Under the pieces are notes generated by a model. That model saw nothing but the letters and a program-made list of their open reading frames with translations. It had not been told where the DNA came from and did not search any database. The position numbers and the translations under genes are program-made. DNA of 64,000 nucleotides from Prostheceraeus crozeri (lineage: Eukaryota > Platyhelminthes > Polycladida > Euryleptidae), in NCBI GenBank assembly GCA_907163375.1, contig CAJQUW010008671.1:62001-126000 (forward strand). The letters run 5' to 3'. The stretch's first letter is position 1; each line of letters begins with the position of its first letter. Below are positions 12,731 through 21,237 of this stretch, in pieces.

Positions 12731-13513
12731 AAATCAGTTCGTTGTAATTCATTTTGATAAAAACGGCCTCTGATATCCTCATTATCTAAATCTTTAATTT
12801 CATAAGTAATCGGATAACTTTGATTTATTTTACAAATTTCAAATATCTCTTTCGTCCAGTATCCGACGAAGCCCTTTTCAAATTTGTTCTTATATTTAAA
12901 TATTCTAACTCTATCTCCAATTTTAAATTTCGGCTTAAGTTTCTGCAAATTCGGATTACTCTCATTCAAATTATTATTCTCGAATATTTTCTTTCGTATC
13001 AAATCAGGGTCGTCAGAAGCATTCTTTGGAGTTTCTTCAATACCAGAATGAACTTTATTATTGTACTCTTCTACAACTCCTGGTAATATCTTCAACCATT
13101 TCTGATTTCCTTGCTGAGTAAATTTTTTGAAAATTTTATTTTTTAACGTTCGATTGAATCTTTCTATCACTATAGCTTTTCCTGCGTTTTCAGTTGAATA
13201 AACAGTTTCAAATAGTGGCTGAACGTTTCTGTTATAAAATTCCGACCCTTTATCAACAAACAATTTTTTTGGCTTTCTTTTACTTTCTTTAAAGATTTCT
13301 TCAAACGCATATTTAACAGATAGACCACTTTTATTTTTTAAAGGTTTTACCCAAGCGTATCGTGTATATAAATCTATAACTGTCAATGCGTATTTGTAGT
13401 CAGACTTTGTCTTAGAACCTTCGGTTCGGTCCCTTTCATTCGGCATATGAATAAGATCAGCACTCCAAATATCATCTTTATTAAATACTTTTACTTTTAA
13501 TAAATATTTAGGC
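12727..13513 (-). CDS. INT: Polinton integrase (rve/DDE), element 1
   Basis: Retroviral-type integrase that inserts the element DNA. Catalytic residues are visible: Asp in WSADLIHMP, Asp in LFVDKGSEFYN, and Glu in VIERFNRTLKNK, followed by a basic C-terminal domain (FKIGDRVRIFKYKNKF) and the FYQNELQ end typical of Polintons. No chromodomain is seen, unlike element 2. The usual N-terminal zinc-binding part is not apparent: the frame opens just upstream of the catalytic core and overlaps the end of the phospholipase gene. A double hairpin at 13402-13427 is encoded in frame (RTEGSKTKS). Confidence 0.88.
13402..13427. repeat. Double hairpin inside integrase gene
   Basis: AGAC-ttt-GTCT, two bases, then GAACC-ttc-GGTTC. 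Stem sequences differ from those in other copies but the pair-of-hairpins layout is the same. Confidence 0.8.
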
Positions 13514-14059
13514 TTTCAATATCTTTATGAATTTCAGATGCATAAACGTCTGAATTATGATTTTCATTTAAACCCTGACCGAATAATATTTTAGCTTGTA
13601 AAGCTTTCTTAAAAAACATTCTTTCAATTTTTTCTCTAAATGTAGGATTTTGAATACTATCTAATTCTTGTATCATCTTCTTATCAGCTGCATGACGAGA
13701 ACTTAGATCATGATTCCGATAAGCTAAATCATGCCTGTAAGCGGCGGCATCTACTCTATTTATTGGTTCTTCACCTGGTTTCGGATTATTATTCTCATCT
13801 AGTCTTATATCTAATCGAGTTCCTGGACCGGTATATGAATGACCAGGAAGATGTTTTTCTTCGAATATTTACTCCAAATAAATCCAGGAAAGTTTTCTAA
13901 TGTTTTTTGTATGTCTCCACCGAAGTGGTGTGGAACTTTGTTCTTGTCACCTCCAATATGCTGACAGTTTGAGTTTTTATTTTTGTTTAATAGATAATTC
14001 AATAAATCTAAATTAGAAATTTTTAATTTAATTAAATTTTCGGAATTTGTAGAATTCAT
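13497..14059 (-). pseudogene. Parvovirus-type phospholipase A2 protein, element 1
   Basis: Encodes a secreted-PLA2-like domain of the kind found in parvovirus VP1, where it opens the endosomal membrane during entry. The calcium loop is in HSYTGPGTRLD and the catalytic His-Asp pair in VDAAAYRHDLAYRNHD. A helical tail follows. The N-terminal part has two GGD boxes around a double hairpin (13917-13943). It lies between the integrase and the pX-like gene on the same strand, in a virion-gene block, which supports a capsid-borne lipase. About one break is present. Confidence 0.8.
13917..13943. repeat. Double hairpin inside PLA2 gene
   Basis: CCAC-cgaa-GTGG, four bases, then GAAC-ttt-GTTC. Translated as NKVPHHFGG. 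Confidence 0.75.
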
Positions 14060-14114
14060 TTTAAAAGATAAAAAAAATTTAAAAGATAAAATAAAATAAT
14101 TGTTTTACCGAATC

Positions 14115-14127
14115 GGAGCGAAGCTCC
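14115..14127. repeat. GC hairpin after the pX-like gene
   Basis: GGAGC-gaa-GCTCC just downstream of the stop of the minus-strand gene ending at 14136. The flank TCAGGTTATTA is shared with the copy at 14833-14845, and GGT-tatt-ACC beside it can form a second small stem. Confidence 0.8.
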
Positions 14128-14135
14128 TCAGGTTA

Positions 14136-14621
14136 TTACCTTATCATACTAGGACTTAGATATATTCCAGAACCATCTTTAGTTTCTTTAATTTCAATTA
14201 AATCATCAACATTGTGGAGAATATTTTTAAGAACTCGTTTTCCTTCATCAACTAATTTTAATTTACTAATAAAATTATCTACTACTCCTTCGCCCCTAGC
14301 AACTTTCTCTAACTCTCTATTATGTCGTTTTTTTTCTTCTAATGCTGCCTTCTCTGATTTATTTTTATTTACTGCTTGGACAATACCAGCTGTCCCACCT
14401 GCAACACTTCCTGCTGCTGCTATGCCTCCTATTATTAGTGGAATTAATGGGAGAATTCCACCATTCTTTTCTTCTTGTAATTGAATATTCTCTATCATTG
14501 GTTTACTTATGTAATACTTTTTTTTATTAATAGTAATAGTTTTAGGGGTATTTTTGTCAACAATATTACGTAATTTTAATTCAACAGTTTTATTATTAAT
14601 ATTACTTTTCGCTTGCGACAT
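14136..14621 (-). CDS. pX-like membrane-active core protein, element 1
   Basis: 161 residues. A charged N-terminal third is followed by NGGILPLIPLIIGGIAAAG, a Gly/Ala-rich hydrophobic stretch, then a basic coiled segment. The GGILPLxxPLI motif is the hallmark of adenovirus pX (pre-mu) and related Polinton/adintovirus virion proteins. It lies beside the capsid genes on the same strand. The likely role is in the virion core or in membrane disruption; the homology call rests on this motif and context only. Confidence 0.65.
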   Translation of the reverse strand: MSQAKSNINNKTVELKLRNIVDKNTPKTITINKKKYYISKPMIENIQLQEEKNGGILPLIPLIIGGIAAAGSVAGGTAGIVQAVNKNKSEKAALEEKKRHNRELEKVARGEGVVDNFISKLKLVDEGKRVLKNILHNVDDLIEIKETKDGSGIYLSPSMIR

Positions 14622-14802
14622 TTTTAATAAAAAATTTTAAGTTATCAAAAATTTTAATCTATTCTAGTTATGAATAAATTATAAGTTAAGAATTTTTTTA
14701 ATCTATTCTAGTTATGAAAAATTTTAAGTTACCAAAAAATTTTAAGTTACCAAAAATTTTAATCTATTCTAGTTATGAAAAAAAAATTTTAATTAACCTA
14801 TC

Positions 14803-14845
14803 GGAGAGAAGCTCCTCTGGCTTTAGCCGATCGGACCAAGGGTCC
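14803..14845. repeat. Triple hairpin after the major capsid gene
   Basis: GGAG-agaag-CTCC, GGC-ttta-GCC and GGACC-aag-GGTCC in a row, directly after the capsid gene stop. The first two stems are nearly the same sequence as the copy inside PolB at 22635-22660. Confidence 0.85.
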
Positions 14846-14853
14846 TCAGGTTA

Positions 14854-16188
14854 TTAACTAATCCTAACCATCTTTCCATTAAGAATTTCAATAGAATATT
14901 TTGCATCTTCTAGCAATAAACCATAAGCCATCAATGAAGTTGTGGAATCTTTCTTTTCAATATTAATTGTTACATCACAACCATTTTTAATAATATCTTC
15001 AGATTGTGCACTTAAATCGAAACAGAAAATTGGATATAAATGTCTCCAATCTCCAGGAGTTAATTGTGGTTCAACTCCAAATTCTATACAAAGATTTCTA
15101 TAAGCATCATATCCTTCCATAAATTGATTATTGGTATCATCGAATCTTAATGGATCAATTGGATATCGAGTTTGATTTAATGAAACTTGTAAACTTCGAA
15201 TTGTATTAATATGAAAAATATTATTGTTCTTATCAAAACTTGGAGAATTATTTCTTTGAAATGTTAGTAATAAATATCTTGGTGTATTCGCAGTTCTAGT
15301 AAAATGCCAGTTAAATCTTTGTTCGGAAAAAGTTACTGAACTAGCAGTTCTCTTTAGAAAATTAACTGGAATTGGTTTGTTAGTATTTAATCTTTTTGCA
15401 ATAGCTGTTTCAACCTCTAAACTAGGAGTAATATGCTTAATCCACCATTCAAGTCTATCAATTTTTAAATATGCTTTTTTTCCAGTCTTACCAAAAAAGA
15501 TTAATTCATTATTTGCTGTACGATGAATTATTAATTTAAATTTTAATTGATATGATATTTTATCATAATCTAAATAACCGAATAATGGAGACAATGACCA
15601 ATTTACTGTCTGTTTACTTTTTTTGTTAAATTCACGTCTTTCTTTATATGCTTCATTATTTGTTTTATTTAAATGTTTTGCAATATTTTCTACATCTTTC
15701 GCAATTCCTGCTGCATCTGTTCCAGCGTGAGTTAAATCCTCAATAATTATGCCATCATTAGTATCAGGAAACCAACCTTCGATTTCATGCTTTTTATTAT
15801 TTTCACCAATTATTACAAATCTAAGCATTGTATCAATTACACCTGGAGAATCACTTATTGTTTCTATATTTTGAGTTGCAACATCTAAACGCATTTGTGT
15901 AAATAAACTTGGGAAAAAATTATTCTCTAGTGTAATATTATCGGTATCTGGTAATGGTGTTGTAAAATTAGCATCAGAATATAGAGAATATTCACAGTGC
16001 AAAAATGAATCAGGTAGATATAAATAACTCTGCTGATTATCAACTTCAAAGATTAAATCTCCTCCAGTATTTACTCTACTGGAAGATCCGGGATTCATAG
16101 CAATTCTTATATAGTCATTCTTTTTTTGATTATAACTGACGAACGGAGGATCGTCTAATCTAAATTTATTTTCGATAAGCGAAGACAT
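14854..16188 (-). CDS. MCP: Major capsid protein, double jelly-roll, element 1
   Basis: 444 residues, the usual size for Polinton hexon-like capsid proteins. The C-terminal part has IFCFDLSAQSEDI, then a GCDVTINIEKK strand and AYGLLLEDAKYSIEILNGK; this order (a FDLS/S block, an I-rich strand, then a closing LxxDxKxxI) is typical of the family. The start ATG is preceded by the A-rich leader seen at most genes of this element. It is flanked by the pX-like and pVI-like genes, giving a structural cluster. No break is seen. Confidence 0.85.
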   Translation of the reverse strand: MSSLIENKFRLDDPPFVSYNQKKNDYIRIAMNPGSSSRVNTGGDLIFEVDNQQSYLYLPDSFLHCEYSLYSDANFTTPLPDTDNITLENNFFPSLFTQMRLDVATQNIETISDSPGVIDTMLRFVIIGENNKKHEIEGWFPDTNDGIIIEDLTHAGTDAAGIAKDVENIAKHLNKTNNEAYKERREFNKKSKQTVNWSLSPLFGYLDYDKISYQLKFKLIIHRTANNELIFFGKTGKKAYLKIDRLEWWIKHITPSLEVETAIAKRLNTNKPIPVNFLKRTASSVTFSEQRFNWHFTRTANTPRYLLLTFQRNNSPSFDKNNNIFHINTIRSLQVSLNQTRYPIDPLRFDDTNNQFMEGYDAYRNLCIEFGVEPQLTPGDWRHLYPIFCFDLSAQSEDIIKNGCDVTINIEKKDSTTSLMAYGLLLEDAKYSIEILNGKMVRIS

Positions 16189-16301
16189 TTTTATAAGAAA
16201 TAATTTGACTTTTTGTTTTTCTCACAGATAGAAAAAATTTTTATTAAATATAATTTTAAAATTTTACTAAAAATTACTAAAAAATTTACTAAAATATAAT
16301 T

Positions 16302-16781
16302 TTAGAATTTTGCTAGACCAGCTCCGTTGCTCACGCCATTACCTCTTATTTCTTCAATTGTTTTTTCATTATGTTTACTATCAGACGGAGCTCCGCTCCT
16401 CAAGGTTTCCCCAACAGCTATGTTAGCAATTTTGTTTTTTGTTTCATCTGAAAGTTTTTTTAATTTTTTTAGTTCTTCAGAATCATTCTTGAGTTTACGA
16501 ATAGCTTCTAGTTGTTTTAATTCGTTTTGTGATTTAACAGCATTTGATATTGCACTAGCTGTACTACCTATAGCAGCTGCTCCTTTTGCAGCAGATGTAA
16601 TCAAATCTTTATTATTCTTAATTAAGTTAACGATACTACCAATACCAGAAAAGATGCCATCCCCTTCTTTTTGAACGGTTTCTCTATTATCATAATGATA
16701 AACAGGATTCATACGTGGTTCATGAGCAATTCTTTGATTTGAAGCAAATTGTTTAAGATTGTGTTTATAAATTATAGGCAT
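16302..16781 (-). CDS. pVI-like minor virion protein, element 1
   Basis: 159 residues. After a short basic N-terminus comes GDGIFSGIGSIVNLIKNNKD, an amphipathic helix like the membrane-lytic N-terminus of adenovirus pVI, then an Ala/Ser-rich helix and a Lys-rich coiled coil. It is adjacent to the capsid gene in the same orientation. A hairpin at 16387-16399 is encoded near the C-terminus as LRSGAPSDS. The pVI assignment is by layout and the amphipathic helix, not by a specific motif. Confidence 0.6.
   Translation of the reverse strand: MPIIYKHNLKQFASNQRIAHEPRMNPVYHYDNRETVQKEGDGIFSGIGSIVNLIKNNKDLITSAAKGAAAIGSTASAISNAVKSQNELKQLEAIRKLKNDSEELKKLKKLSDETKNKIANIAVGETLRSGAPSDSKHNEKTIEEIRGNGVSNGAGLAKF
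16387..16399. repeat. GC hairpin inside pVI-like gene
   Basis: GGAG-ctccg-CTCC, flanked by C and TCAAGG, read in frame. Confidence 0.7.
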
Positions 16782-16822
16782 TTTTTAGTAATAAATTTGA
16801 CTTTTGGGAAAAATATAAATAC

Positions 16823-16868
16823 GGGCGAAGCCCTGGAAGACATCTCCGTTGACCCATGAACCGATGTC
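16823..16868. repeat. Double hairpin between pVI-like and small gene
   Basis: GGGC-gaa-GCCC and, further right, GACATC/GATGTC with an 18-nt loop. In reverse complement it is the same unit as 25626-25656, with extra sequence in the GACATC loop. Confidence 0.85.
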
Positions 16869-16883
16869 CATTATAAAAAATGT

Positions 16884-17057
16884 TTATTTTTTGTTCTTAA
16901 CTTTTGCAGATTGCGTTTTTGGTTTAACTTTATCAGGAACCAAACCTGCATCAATCATTATTTTTATTCTATGATTTTCTTTCATAATATTTCTTTCTTT
17001 TATTAACTCTTCTAATTGTTTAATTCTTTTAAAATTATTAGCTCTAATTTTATCCAT
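16884..17057 (-). CDS. Small basic protein sharing its N-terminus with the gene at 25999
   Basis: 57 codons. The first 28 residues (MDKIRANNFKRIKQLEELIK then ERNIMKENH) are nearly the same as the start of the protein at 25999. The remainder (AGLVPDKVKPKTQSAKVKNK) is basic and different. The start follows an A-rich leader. It appears to be a partial gene duplication, or an exchangeable N-terminal tag. Function unknown. Confidence 0.6.
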   Translation of the reverse strand: MDKIRANNFKRIKQLEELIKERNIMKENHRIKIMIDAGLVPDKVKPKTQSAKVKNKK

Positions 17058-17206
17058 TTTTAAAATTATATACTTTTATATATTTATACTTTTATATTTT
17101 TAAAAATTATATTTATACTTTTATATTTTTAAAATTATATTTATATTTTTTATGATTCTTATTTTTTGTAGGTAAAAATATTTAAGTTAATATTTACAAT
17201 ACTCGT

Positions 17207-18094
17207 TTAAGATTTACGTTTATGAATATCTAACAACTTCGAGATAACTTTATTAATTGCCTGTTGCACTTTATCTATTGCGTCAAGTAGCGTGTGATGT
17301 ACTTTAATTTCTTTTCTATTAACTTGCATTTTCTGCTGATTAATCTTCCACGCCGTTTTAAGAGCATTTAACTTAATTTTAAGAACATCTAATTGTATTT
17401 TAACAGCATCTAACTGTTCTTTATTTTCTTTAGAGTTTTCTTGTAAATTTTTCTTTAATTCATTTTCTAAATTGATTTTAAGAGTTTTCATTTTATCAAC
17501 TTTTTCATTAAGTGAGTTTACTTCATTTATTATTCTATTCATCTTTTTCATTTGTTGAGTAATTTTAGAACTCAATTCATCAACACTTTTTTGTAATGTA
17601 GTTTGCAACTGCTTTAAATTTTTTTTAATTCTTTCAGGTAGTTTTTCTATTTCATCTTCTAATTGTTCTTTTAACATTTTTATCTGATGTTTATTTTTAA
17701 TGACTGCAGATTTTAAATTTAAAGAAAGTAATATTAAAATTTTTGATTGTTCTGAAATCTTTTTAAAAAGTTTTGCTATATCTGCTTCTAGCTCTCTGTC
17801 CTTTTTATCAAGTTTTAATAATTTTTCGTTTAATGATTTATCATTAAGTTTAAGCAACTTTAATTCATTCATCAGTGGAACCATAACATCGTTTATATAT
17901 TTTTCCTTTAAGTCATTGATTTGTGTATCAACATATTGTTTATTTGTTAACTCTGTATTTTGTTGCGGAAGAATAGAAAGATGCAATGGACCAGATAAAA
18001 CGTCTCCAGTTTTCATAATATAATTTTCTATCTCTATTTCTAACTCACGATTATTCGGGATATATGCACCTCCACCAACATTTGGTAACATCAT
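17207..18094 (-). CDS. Fibre-like coiled-coil protein, element 1
   Basis: About 295 residues from the ATG at 18094, chosen because it follows the A-rich TTTAAAA leader (an earlier in-frame ATG has no such context). The N-terminus is GGGAYIPNN, then MKTGDVLSGPLHLS and TNKQYVDTQIN. The GxxLSGPLxL...TNKQYVD module is a well-known repeat of phage tail-fibre and adhesin shafts. The rest, to the C-terminus, is an uninterrupted heptad coiled coil rich in Lys, Leu, Asn and Glu. It is the last gene of the leftward structural block and is a plausible receptor-binding fibre. Confidence 0.65.
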   Translation of the reverse strand: MMLPNVGGGAYIPNNRELEIEIENYIMKTGDVLSGPLHLSILPQQNTELTNKQYVDTQINDLKEKYINDVMVPLMNELKLLKLNDKSLNEKLLKLDKKDRELEADIAKLFKKISEQSKILILLSLNLKSAVIKNKHQIKMLKEQLEDEIEKLPERIKKNLKQLQTTLQKSVDELSSKITQQMKKMNRIINEVNSLNEKVDKMKTLKINLENELKKNLQENSKENKEQLDAVKIQLDVLKIKLNALKTAWKINQQKMQVNRKEIKVHHTLLDAIDKVQQAINKVISKLLDIHKRKS

Positions 18095-18215
18095 TTTTAA
18101 ACAATAAAAATAAAATTTTTTCTGATTATAAAAAATACATAAATTATAAAAATACATAAATTATAAAAATACATAAATTATAAAAAATAAAATTTTCCTA
18201 ATAAAAATAAAAAAA

Positions 18216-19063
18216 ATGGAAATGACTCAAATTTGTCAAGTTTGCAATATGCGTTTTTTAAATCAAACACTATTATATTCTCATATGAAAAACACACCAT
18301 GTGGTATGCATATGAATCAATTACAACCTAATAATAGTATGCAACCTAATAATAGTATTCAGAATAATATTCAACCTAATAATAGTATTCAGTATAATAA
18401 TATTCAATCAGAGCAACCATTACAAAGATTAAAGCATTTATTTATTTCAGATAAAGAACAAAATCTTTATACTGCTAGAATAAATACACCTAGGCAAAAT
18501 ACACCTAGGCAAAATAATAATAATCCTTTTGTTCAAAATAATAATGTAGCACAAAATAATCCTTTTGTTCAAAATAATAATGTAGCTCAAAATAATAATG
18601 TAGCTCAAAATAATTATATTGATAAAAATCAATTTGTTGAAAGTAATAACAAAAAAATATGTACCGGATGTAATAAAAATATAACATCAAAAAATTTTGC
18701 ACGTCATTTAAAATTATGCGAACAAACAGAAGAGGTTAAAAAGAAAAAAAAGATAAATTAAAAGATCAGTTATGTCGTAATTGTAATAAATATTTTACAA
18801 ATCAAGGAATTACTAATCATTATAATTCTTGTATAAGTTCTACAAGACAATGTACAAGTTGTCAAAATACTAAACCTAAGACAGAGTTTTATGATAGTAA
18901 ATATCAGTGTAAGGATTGTTTAAAAGAAAAAGTTAAATGTAGAGGTTGTCAAAAAATTATATTAAAGAAAAATTTTCAGCGACATGTAACACTATGTCCA
19001 AAACTTAATCAACATAATAATCAACATAATAATAATTTATATCAAAATAATAATTTATATTAG
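18216..19063 (+). pseudogene. Multi-zinc-finger protein, element 1
   Basis: Begins with a C2H2-type finger (QICQVCNMRFLNQTLLYSHM), followed by an Asn/Gln-rich repeat region built on QPNNSIQ and PFVQNNNVAQNN. Then come several Cys-pair/His-Cys modules of the form CxxC-x(9)-F-xxHxxxC (CTGCNKNITSKNFARHLKLC). It appears broken (about one break). It is divergent from the fibre gene with a ~120-nt AT-rich gap that should hold both promoters. Probably nucleic-acid binding; exact role unknown. Confidence 0.6.
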
Positions 19064-19100
19064 TATTTCTATTAAAATAGACTTATATATTTAAATAATT

Positions 19101-19300
19101 GTATTTCAACTAAAATAGTTGTATTTCAACTAAAATAGTTGTATTTCAACTAAAATATTTGTATTTCAACTAAAATAGTTGTATTTCAACTAAAATAGTT
19201 GTATTTCAACTAAAATAGTTGTATTTCAACTAAAATAGTTGTATTTCAACTAAAATAGTTGTATTTCAACTAAAATAGTTGTATTTCAACTAAAATAATC
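19101..19300. repeat. Ten tandem 20-bp units
   Basis: The unit is GTATTTCAACTAAAATAGTT, ten copies with few changes (one has TATTT, the last TAATC). CAACTA and TAGTTG pair across AAA, so each unit junction can form a small hairpin. The array lies between the zinc-finger and membrane-protein genes near the middle of the element. Confidence 0.95.
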
Positions 19301-19536
19301 TTATATATATTAATATATTATTTTTTTATAAAGAATAAAATATTATTTTATTAAAATATTCTTAAGCATTCCGGAAGAGAGGAGAGGTATAAAAATACTT
19401 CTTTTGAGTATAGGAACAAAAAGTCCGACACATTCCGGAGGTTCTACAGAGGTTAAAAACACTCATAAGAGTGTAAGAATGCTAGTCCGGAATCAACAAA
19501 TAATAACTCCTAAATTTTTTATTTAAAAAATAATAA
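19301..19536. other. Leader region with CCGGAA repeats
   Basis: Between the 20-bp array and the next gene. ATTCCGGA or TCCGGAA occurs three times (near 19370, 19433 and 19487) in otherwise AT-rich DNA, with short internal inverted repeats such as ACACTCATAAGAGTGT. Possible control region; no direct evidence of function. Confidence 0.5.
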
Positions 19537-20025
19537 ATGAATAAAAGCGAAAATTTGGAAGATTTATATTCACCGGTTATAATTAAAAGTGATAAAAGTA
19601 ATAAAAGTAATCTAAGTCGTCATAAATCTCTTAATGCAATAAACGAAATAATAAATAATTATATGAATAACACTGAGTTTCAAGATACACTAACCCCTCA
19701 AGATCCGAATCTCAAAGATATTAATAATATTGTAGATAATCCTATATATAATACTAAATATAATAATAATATAGATAAAAATATATATAATAATAATATA
19801 GATAAAAATATATATAATAATATAGATAAAAATACATATAATAAAAGATATTTAGAGACACTACCCCCTAATTCATCTCTTAATAAAAAAATACCACAAT
19901 CAGATCTTACACGTCTTTGGAATTTTTTAAAATTTCATTGTATAAAAATATTGTTAGCATGTATTTTAATATTTTTTATTTATCATCTTGTTATATGTAT
20001 TGGTAATCAATGGGTTACTTTCTAA
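19537..20025 (+). CDS. Single-pass membrane protein, element 1
   Basis: 162 residues. A hydrophilic Asn/Ser-rich N-terminus includes a repeat of NNIDKNIYNN, and the C-terminus has one strong membrane span (LLACILIFFIYHLVICI) followed by a short tail. It resembles C-tail-anchored or type II viral membrane proteins in layout only. It lies just upstream of the first ATPase. Confidence 0.6.
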   Translation: MNKSENLEDLYSPVIIKSDKSNKSNLSRHKSLNAINEIINNYMNNTEFQDTLTPQDPNLKDINNIVDNPIYNTKYNNNIDKNIYNNNIDKNIYNNIDKNTYNKRYLETLPPNSSLNKKIPQSDLTRLWNFLKFHCIKILLACILIFFIYHLVICIGNQWVTF

Positions 20026-20143
20026 CAGAGGAACAAAAGAGAATAAATTTTTATAAACAAGAAAAAAAACTTTTGAAGGATGGAAGACTGAGGAAGATAA
20101 GATTAAGGATAAAACTAATAATAAAAATATTAAACAAGGTAAA

Positions 20144-21094
20144 ATGTATCAAGAAAATTTACATTTCATTGTTTACGGTAAAACTGGAAGTGGTAAGACT
20201 ACGTTTATTAAAAAATATATAAACCAATATTATAAGGATGAAACAAAAGTACATATTTTTTGTATGCATACTTCTGAATGGCCAACTTTTACAAACGTCT
20301 ATAATGATAAACAATTAGATGAGTTACAAGATATGGAAAGTTTTGCTGGTACACCTGAAAATAAATCTTTATTAATTTTAGATGATGTTGCAAGTTTATC
20401 AAAACAAAAAAATATGTCAGAAATATTTACAAAAGGAAGACATCAAAATATTGAAATAGTTGTATTAGCTCATAAAGCTTGTGATGTAGATAATAAGATT
20501 AGAGAAAACATTCAAACATTTTTTACAACTACACAAAATAATGCAGCATTCTTTAATGATATTAATAAAAATTATAAAATGAATATGCCTTTATCATATT
20601 ATACACAACATAAATATGGAATAATACGTGTTGACACCATAAGAGGACATATGCAAGTATATGATAAAGATTTAAATATATTAGTAGATACCGAACATGA
20701 AATCTATAATAACTCTCAAGATTTTGATATTAGAATGTATGCAAATGCAAAACATTTATCAAATCAAGTTATAGAACAAATAATTATCTTTTTAGAGTCT
20801 GAAGCAAAAGTACCACTAAAAATTATTCCTGATACATTTTATTTTTATTTTGATCATTATTTAAATGCAAAATTTGGTATACCAATACCTAACAGATTAC
20901 AAGATAATGAAACATTAAACTATTTAAAAATTGCAATAAATGATGTTAGAAACGGATTAAGAAAAGCAACCCCAATAATATCTGATGTTAAATCTACATT
21001 TTCTGATGCTAAATCTACATTTGATGAAGCCAAAAAAACATATAATGATATAAAACCATTAATAAATGGTGTAAGTGAAATACTTAATAATTAA
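20144..21094 (+). CDS. ATP: A32-like ATPase, first copy, element 1
   Basis: 316 residues. Walker A is GKTGSGKTT at residues 12-20, Walker B is LLILDDV near residue 80, and a TKGRHQNIEIVVLAHK strand with the expected polar sensor follows. The family (FtsK/HerA-type, poxvirus A32-like) packages DNA into capsids. The C-terminal third is extra: a helical tail with the repeated ISDVKSTFSDAKSTF. A second, clearly different ATPase occurs at 27818. The start ATG was chosen because it begins just before the first strand; the frame upstream lacks motifs. Confidence 0.8.
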   Translation: MYQENLHFIVYGKTGSGKTTFIKKYINQYYKDETKVHIFCMHTSEWPTFTNVYNDKQLDELQDMESFAGTPENKSLLILDDVASLSKQKNMSEIFTKGRHQNIEIVVLAHKACDVDNKIRENIQTFFTTTQNNAAFFNDINKNYKMNMPLSYYTQHKYGIIRVDTIRGHMQVYDKDLNILVDTEHEIYNNSQDFDIRMYANAKHLSNQVIEQIIIFLESEAKVPLKIIPDTFYFYFDHYLNAKFGIPIPNRLQDNETLNYLKIAINDVRNGLRKATPIISDVKSTFSDAKSTFDEAKKTYNDIKPLINGVSEILNN

Positions 21095-21112
21095 ACAAAT
21101 TTATCATAATCA

Positions 21113-21140
21113 AACCGAAGGTACTAGGGCTTCGCACGAT
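21113..21140. repeat. Degenerate GC hairpin before PolB
   Basis: CCGAAGGTACTAGGGCTTCG then CACGAT. It resembles the GGGC-ttc-GCCC copies but one stem base pair is lost. Confidence 0.55.
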
Positions 21141-21237
21141 TTTGCAGATATATTAGTATTTTTTTCTCTAAAAATTAAAACATAAATTTTTTTTCTCTAA
21201 AAAATTAAAACAAAAATTTTTCTTTAAAAAATAAAAA

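Noticed and set aside
13811-13870. Secreted animal phospholipase A2 exon
   Set aside because: YTGPGT with RHDLAY is the parvovirus VP1 arrangement and lacks the Cys-rich frame of secreted animal enzymes; context is viral.
18447-18702. Minus-strand Tyr/Ile-rich frames
   Set aside because: Low-complexity shadows of the Asn/Gln-rich repeat in the + strand zinc-finger gene.
19101-19300. CRISPR array
   Set aside because: Units are contiguous 20-mers without spacers, in a eukaryotic virus-like element.
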